From NCBI GenBank assembly GCA_023254555.1, contig JALRLI010000001.1:1-52575 (forward strand): DNA of 52,575 bases, in the 5' to 3' direction. Of the stretch, positions 48,896 to 52,575 are shown one piece after another. Made by a program: the position numbers and the translations under genes. How positions within the stretch are numbered: the first letter of the stretch is position 1; every line of letters starts with the position of its first letter. The notes under the pieces are model-generated. The model saw nothing but the letters and a program-made list of their open reading frames with translations, made no database searches and was not told where the DNA came from. Source of the stretch: Microbacteriaceae bacterium. GTDB taxonomy: Bacteria; Actinomycetota; Actinomycetes; Actinomycetales; Microbacteriaceae.

Positions 48896-50293
48896 ATGGC
48901 AGCTAGTGCAGGCTCGGGTTTGTCAAGCCATCCTGTTGCGCACGCGCACTGGCAAAACGTAGACACTGCGATTTATTCGGCAAACAGCGCTCGAGATTCG
49001 TCGGGTGAACTGCTCGTGGCCGGAGTTCGCGCGTCCACCCTGCTCGCAGAGCACGGATCTCCGCTCTACGTCGTTGACGAGCAGCACGCTCGCGACAGAG
49101 CCGCACAGGTTCACTCCGCGTTCACGCGCGAATTCGAGCGTATTGGAACCAGCGCGAAAATCTATTACTCGGGCAAAGCATTCATGGCGGTTGAAGCGGT
49201 TAAATGGATGCGCGAAGCGGGTCTGGGTATTGATGTTGCCACAGGAGGAGAGCTCGCAGTGGCGTTGGCAGCCAAGGTTGATCCAGGCAAAATCGCAATG
49301 CAGGGCAACAACAAATCTGATGCTGAACTTGAAATTGCGGTGAGCGTTGGCATCGGTTCAGTCATTCTTGACAGCAGCGAGGAAATCGACCGTCTCGCAG
49401 CGATCGCGTCACGGCTCGGTAGGGTACAAAAAGTGTTCGTACGCGTCAATAGCGGCGTGCACGCGAGCACCCATGATTTCTTGGCCACATCCCACGAAGA
49501 CCAAAAGTTTGGCATCGCGCTTGAAGACGCTGAAACAGCCGTCGCAGCAATTCGAACACATCAATCACTCGAATTTTTAGGGCTGCACTGCCATATTGGC
49601 TCTCAAATCTTCGACACTTCAGGATTCAAGGAGTCAGCGTCAAGACTGCTCAAGCTCACCGCACAACTCCGCAAATCGGGAGCGGTTCCTGAACTGAATC
49701 TGGGAGGCGGCTTCGGTATCGCCTATACCAGCGACGATGACCCAGAGCCCATCGAAACGATCGCGGCGCAGCTCGCTGACATTGTTCGCGATACCTGTGC
49801 TGAACTGGGCATCGGTATTCCAGTGGTTTCGTTCGAGCCAGGTCGTTCGATCATCGGTTCTGCTGGGGTAACGCTCTATACGGTCGGCACTATCAAGCGG
49901 GTTGCCTTAACCGATGGCCACGAACGAACCTATGTCAGTGTTGATGGTGGAATGAGCGACAATATCCGTACTGCTCTATACGGCGCGGATTACACTGCTC
50001 GCCTCGCCAACCGAGTCAGCACAGCCCAGCCGCAACTGAGTCGCATCGTCGGTAAGCACTGTGAGAGCGGCGACATCGTCGTCGATACCGAGTTCTTACC
50101 TGCCGATATCCAGCGGGGTGACCTCATTGCTGTGGCGGCTACTGGCGCCTACTGCTGGGCACTCGCGAACAACTACAACTATGTCGCCAGGCCGGCTGTG
50201 GTGGCTGTTCGAAATGGCAGTTCGCGGGTCATCGTGCGCGGTGAAACCGAAGAAGATCTACTAGCAAGAAACGTTGATTGGAGCATCACGTGA
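48896..50293 (+). CDS. lysA: Diaminopimelate decarboxylase
   Basis: LysA decarboxylates meso-diaminopimelate to lysine. The 465-residue fold-III PLP enzyme has the Schiff-base lysine in YYSGKAF (K94), EIDRLAAIASRLG, HCHIGSQIFDTSGF, LNLGGGFGIAY (phosphate-binding GGG) and EPGRSIIGSAG. The ATG at 48896 follows GGAG; the frame is open further upstream to 48779 but that stretch is leader. It overlaps hom by four bases. Confidence 0.95.
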   Translation: MAASAGSGLSSHPVAHAHWQNVDTAIYSANSARDSSGELLVAGVRASTLLAEHGSPLYVVDEQHARDRAAQVHSAFTREFERIGTSAKIYYSGKAFMAVEAVKWMREAGLGIDVATGGELAVALAAKVDPGKIAMQGNNKSDAELEIAVSVGIGSVILDSSEEIDRLAAIASRLGRVQKVFVRVNSGVHASTHDFLATSHEDQKFGIALEDAETAVAAIRTHQSLEFLGLHCHIGSQIFDTSGFKESASRLLKLTAQLRKSGAVPELNLGGGFGIAYTSDDDPEPIETIAAQLADIVRDTCAELGIGIPVVSFEPGRSIIGSAGVTLYTVGTIKRVALTDGHERTYVSVDGGMSDNIRTALYGADYTARLANRVSTAQPQLSRIVGKHCESGDIVVDTEFLPADIQRGDLIAVAATGAYCWALANNYNYVARPAVVAVRNGSSRVIVRGETEEDLLARNVDWSIT

Positions 50294-51597
50294 ACAATTA
50301 CCGCAACCTACGAGTAGCACTACTCGGGTGTGGGTCAGTGGGGGCGCAGGTGGCGCGCATCCTTCTCGAGCATGAAGACGAACTCGCTGCGAGAGTTGGC
50401 TCGAGGCTCGAACTGATCGGTATCGCGGTTCGAGACGTCAACACAAAGAGAGACGTTGAACTCCCCCAAGAACTCTTCACGACGGATGCTGAACAGCTCA
50501 TTCTCGGCGCTGACATCGTCATCGAGCTAATGGGTGGCATTGAGCCAGCTCGCAGCCTCATCTTGAGTGCTATTAGCTCAGGCGCAGACGTCGTGACCGC
50601 GAACAAGGCCCTGATTGCAACGCACGGTGAAGAACTCGCGGGAGTCGCTGAGCAGGTGGGAGCACAGCTCTACTACGAGGCTGCAGTAGCAGGTGCCATC
50701 CCGATTATTCGCCCGTTGCGCGAAAGCCTTGCCGGTGATCGCATCAATCGTGTCATGGGCATCGTCAATGGCAGCACGAACTACATTCTCGACCGAATGG
50801 ATCGCTTCGGCGACAGCGCAGAGGCTGCTGCAGCAATTGCCAGCGAGCTGGGCTTTTTAGAGGCTGACCCAACTCTCGATGTTGAGGGCTACGATGCGGC
50901 TCAGAAGGCAACTATTCTCGCGAGCCTCGCATTTCACACGAATGTTCCCGGTGATGCGGTTCACCGTGAAGGAATCACTCAAATCACTGCCGGTCAAATT
51001 GAGGCTGCTCGCAAAGCTGGGTATGTGATTAAGCTGCTTGCGATAGCGGAACGACTCGTTGATGACAACGGGGTCGAGGGTATCTCGGCCAGGGTGTATC
51101 CAGCGCTCATTTCGCGCGAGCATCCACTCGCTGCGGTGCATGAGGGAAAGAACGCTGTGTTTGTTGAGGCAGAAGCAGCAGGCTCGCTGATGTTTTATGG
51201 TGCCGGGGCTGGTGGTAAAGAGACCGCGTCTGCAGTGATGGGTGATTTAGTCTCTGCGGCTCGCAGACACGTCGCAGGAGGCCCTGGCATTCCAGGCTCG
51301 ACACATGCAGACCTCCCCGTGCTTGACATCGAAAACGTTGAAACCAAGTACCAGATCATGCTCGAGGTAAACGACCAGCCTGGCGTCCTCGCCGAAGTGG
51401 CTGGGGTGCTCAGCGAGCACGGTGTTTCAGTGGCAAGACTTGAGCAGTCAGTTCCACAGGATGCCAATGGAACGGCTACGCTTGTCATCGGTACCCACTC
51501 TGCAAAAGAGTCGGCCCTGGCTGCAACTGTTACAGCACTCGCTGCCAGCGGCGCAGTAAGCGCGGTATCGAGCGTACTGAGAGTTGAAGGAAACTAA
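50290..51597 (+). CDS. hom: Homoserine dehydrogenase
   Basis: Hom reduces aspartate semialdehyde to homoserine at the branch to threonine and methionine. The 435-residue protein has the NAD(P) motif LLGCGSVGAQVARIL, the VTANKALIATHGEELA substrate region, GIVNGSTNYILDRM, the LGFLEADPTLDVEGYDAAQKATIL catalytic region and a C-terminal ACT domain (MLEVNDQPGVLAEVAGVLSEHGVSVARLEQ), the usual site of threonine feedback. GTG 50290 follows GGAG and overlaps the lysA stop (GTGA). Confidence 0.96.
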   Translation: MNNYRNLRVALLGCGSVGAQVARILLEHEDELAARVGSRLELIGIAVRDVNTKRDVELPQELFTTDAEQLILGADIVIELMGGIEPARSLILSAISSGADVVTANKALIATHGEELAGVAEQVGAQLYYEAAVAGAIPIIRPLRESLAGDRINRVMGIVNGSTNYILDRMDRFGDSAEAAAAIASELGFLEADPTLDVEGYDAAQKATILASLAFHTNVPGDAVHREGITQITAGQIEAARKAGYVIKLLAIAERLVDDNGVEGISARVYPALISREHPLAAVHEGKNAVFVEAEAAGSLMFYGAGAGGKETASAVMGDLVSAARRHVAGGPGIPGSTHADLPVLDIENVETKYQIMLEVNDQPGVLAEVAGVLSEHGVSVARLEQSVPQDANGTATLVIGTHSAKESALAATVTALAASGAVSAVSSVLRVEGN

Positions 51598-52575
51598 TGG
51601 CCCATGTTTGGCGCGGGGTACTCCGCGAATATGCTGACCGTCTCGATATCTCAGACGCAACTCCGATTATTAGCCTAGGCGAGGGCGGAACCCCGCTCAT
51701 CGAGGCTCATTCACTCTCGAAGCGCACTGGAGCAAAAGTCTTCGTGAAGTTCGAAGGGATGAACCCTACCGGCTCATTCAAAGACCGCGGTATGACCATG
51801 GCCGTTTCGAAAGCTGTTGAGCGCGGTGCGAAAGTGGTTATCGCCGCATCCACTGGCAACACCTCGGCATCAGCCGCCGCCTACGCAACCTATGCCGGCA
51901 TCGCATCAGCAGTGTTGGTGCCAGAAGGAAAGATTGCGATGGGCAAGATGGCTCAGGCTATCGCGCACGATGCTCATATCCTGCAGCTCCAAGGCAACTT
52001 TGATGACTGCCTCGATATCGCACGCGAGCTCTCAGAGCACTACCCAGTTCACCTGGTCAACTCAGTGAACAACGATCGCATTGAAGGTCAGAAGACCGGA
52101 GCATTCGAGATTGTTGATGTTCTAGGCGAAGCTCCAGACTTCCACTTCATTCCGGTAGGAAATGCTGGAAACTACACCGCATACCACCGCGGGTACACTG
52201 AGTACGCAAAAGACGGTATTTCAACCAAGGTTCCGCGCATGTTCGGATTCCAGGCCGAGGGTTCGGCGCCACTGGTGCTTGGTCATCCGGTCGAAAATCC
52301 TGACACGATTGCAACCGCCATCCGAATCGGAAAGCCTGCGTCTTGGGAGCTCGCGCTCGCGGCACGCGATGACTCCAACGGGTACTTCGGCGCAATCTCA
52401 GATCGAAAGATTCTCGAGGCACACCGCATTCTCTCGTCTGAGGTGGGAATCTTCGTTGAGCCTGCTTCCGCTGCCCCAATCGCTGGTCTGCTCGAGCGCG
52501 CTGAGGCAGGAGAGATTCCTGCTGGCGCCGTCGTCGCGGTGACCGTCACAGGTCACGGCCTCAAAGATCCGCTCT
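51597..52575 (+). CDS. thrC: Threonine synthase, C-terminal end beyond window
   Basis: ATG 51597 overlaps the hom stop by one base (TAATG) and the frame stays open to the window end (326 codons). The PLP-dependent fold-II enzyme makes threonine from phosphohomoserine. Visible motifs are the LGEGGTPLIEA N-terminus, the PLP lysine in NPTGSFKDRGM (K62), AASTGNTSASAAAYA and VPVGNAGNYTAY, and EPASAAPIAGLLE. About 20-30 residues are missing. ThrB would be expected next. Confidence 0.96.
   Translation, partial: MAHVWRGVLREYADRLDISDATPIISLGEGGTPLIEAHSLSKRTGAKVFVKFEGMNPTGSFKDRGMTMAVSKAVERGAKVVIAASTGNTSASAAAYATYAGIASAVLVPEGKIAMGKMAQAIAHDAHILQLQGNFDDCLDIARELSEHYPVHLVNSVNNDRIEGQKTGAFEIVDVLGEAPDFHFIPVGNAGNYTAYHRGYTEYAKDGISTKVPRMFGFQAEGSAPLVLGHPVENPDTIATAIRIGKPASWELALAARDDSNGYFGAISDRKILEAHRILSSEVGIFVEPASAAPIAGLLERAEAGEIPAGAVVAVTVTGHGLKDPL

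Overview
The window looks like a stretch of chromosome from a high-GC Gram-positive actinobacterium, most likely a member of the Microbacteriaceae with an unusually modest G+C content (my impression is low-to-mid fifties percent; not computed). The lineage call rests on a mycothiol synthase (MshD), a WhiB1-type regulator, CarD, a SenX3/RegX3 pair, a GlnR-like atypical response regulator, a PdtaS-type kinase, a MutT1-type Nudix/histidine-phosphatase fusion beside ppk1, and the gene order carD-ispD-ispF-cysS-rlmB, all typical of Actinobacteria. The genus is inference only. Genes are packed densely, many overlap by 4 bases, and no gene-free gap exceeds 300 bases. There is no phage, transposon, integrase, CRISPR array or plasmid gene.

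Layout. 1-4.25 kb: the N-terminal part of a luciferase-like monooxygenase, an FHA protein, and a ZTP-riboswitch-controlled glyA-folD pair bracketed by two paralogous cysteine-rich microproteins, each preceded by a CsoR/CstR-type palindromic operator. 4.25-9.0 kb (minus strand): a membrane redox island with a ferredoxin, a NuoF-like subunit, a ferric-reductase-like heme protein, an ApbE flavin transferase, two exported low-complexity proteins and a VIT-type metal transporter. 9.1-12.1 kb: an esterase/TetR pair, tRNA-Lys and a conserved unknown. 12.1-27.5 kb: a phosphorus-centred region with a branched RNA candidate, pstSCAB, a CapA lipoprotein, mutT1-ppk1, mshD-glnR-like, ygfZ, gpmA, phoU and senX3-regX3, with PHO-box-like 11-bp repeats at pstS and at phoU/senX3. 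27.5-31.9 kb: carD, two MEP-pathway genes, cysS and rlmB. 31.9-39.0 kb: a DUF6459-like protein, a receiver-like protein coupled to a PdtaS kinase, whiB1, bcp, rsgA, aroA and a tyrosine phosphatase. 39.0-43.9 kb: a complete five-gene peptide/nickel-type ABC importer. 44-47 kb: an alpha/beta hydrolase, a 3-hydroxyisobutyryl-CoA hydrolase-like enzyme, an SDR dehydrogenase and tRNA-Arg. 47-52.6 kb: argS, then lysA-hom-thrC (thrC runs off the end) behind a structured leader.

How it works together. SenX3/RegX3 would sense phosphate status with PhoU and drive Pst uptake; Ppk1 stores phosphate as polyphosphate. glyA/folD feed one-carbon metabolism under ZTP control, and lysA/hom/thrC draw on aspartate for lysine, threonine and methionine. 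The least ordinary material is the twin cysteine-rich microprotein/operator units, the ferredoxin-NuoF-heme-ApbE island with its two odd exported partners, the branched RNA candidate upstream of pstS, and a degenerate receiver-like protein translationally coupled to the PdtaS kinase.
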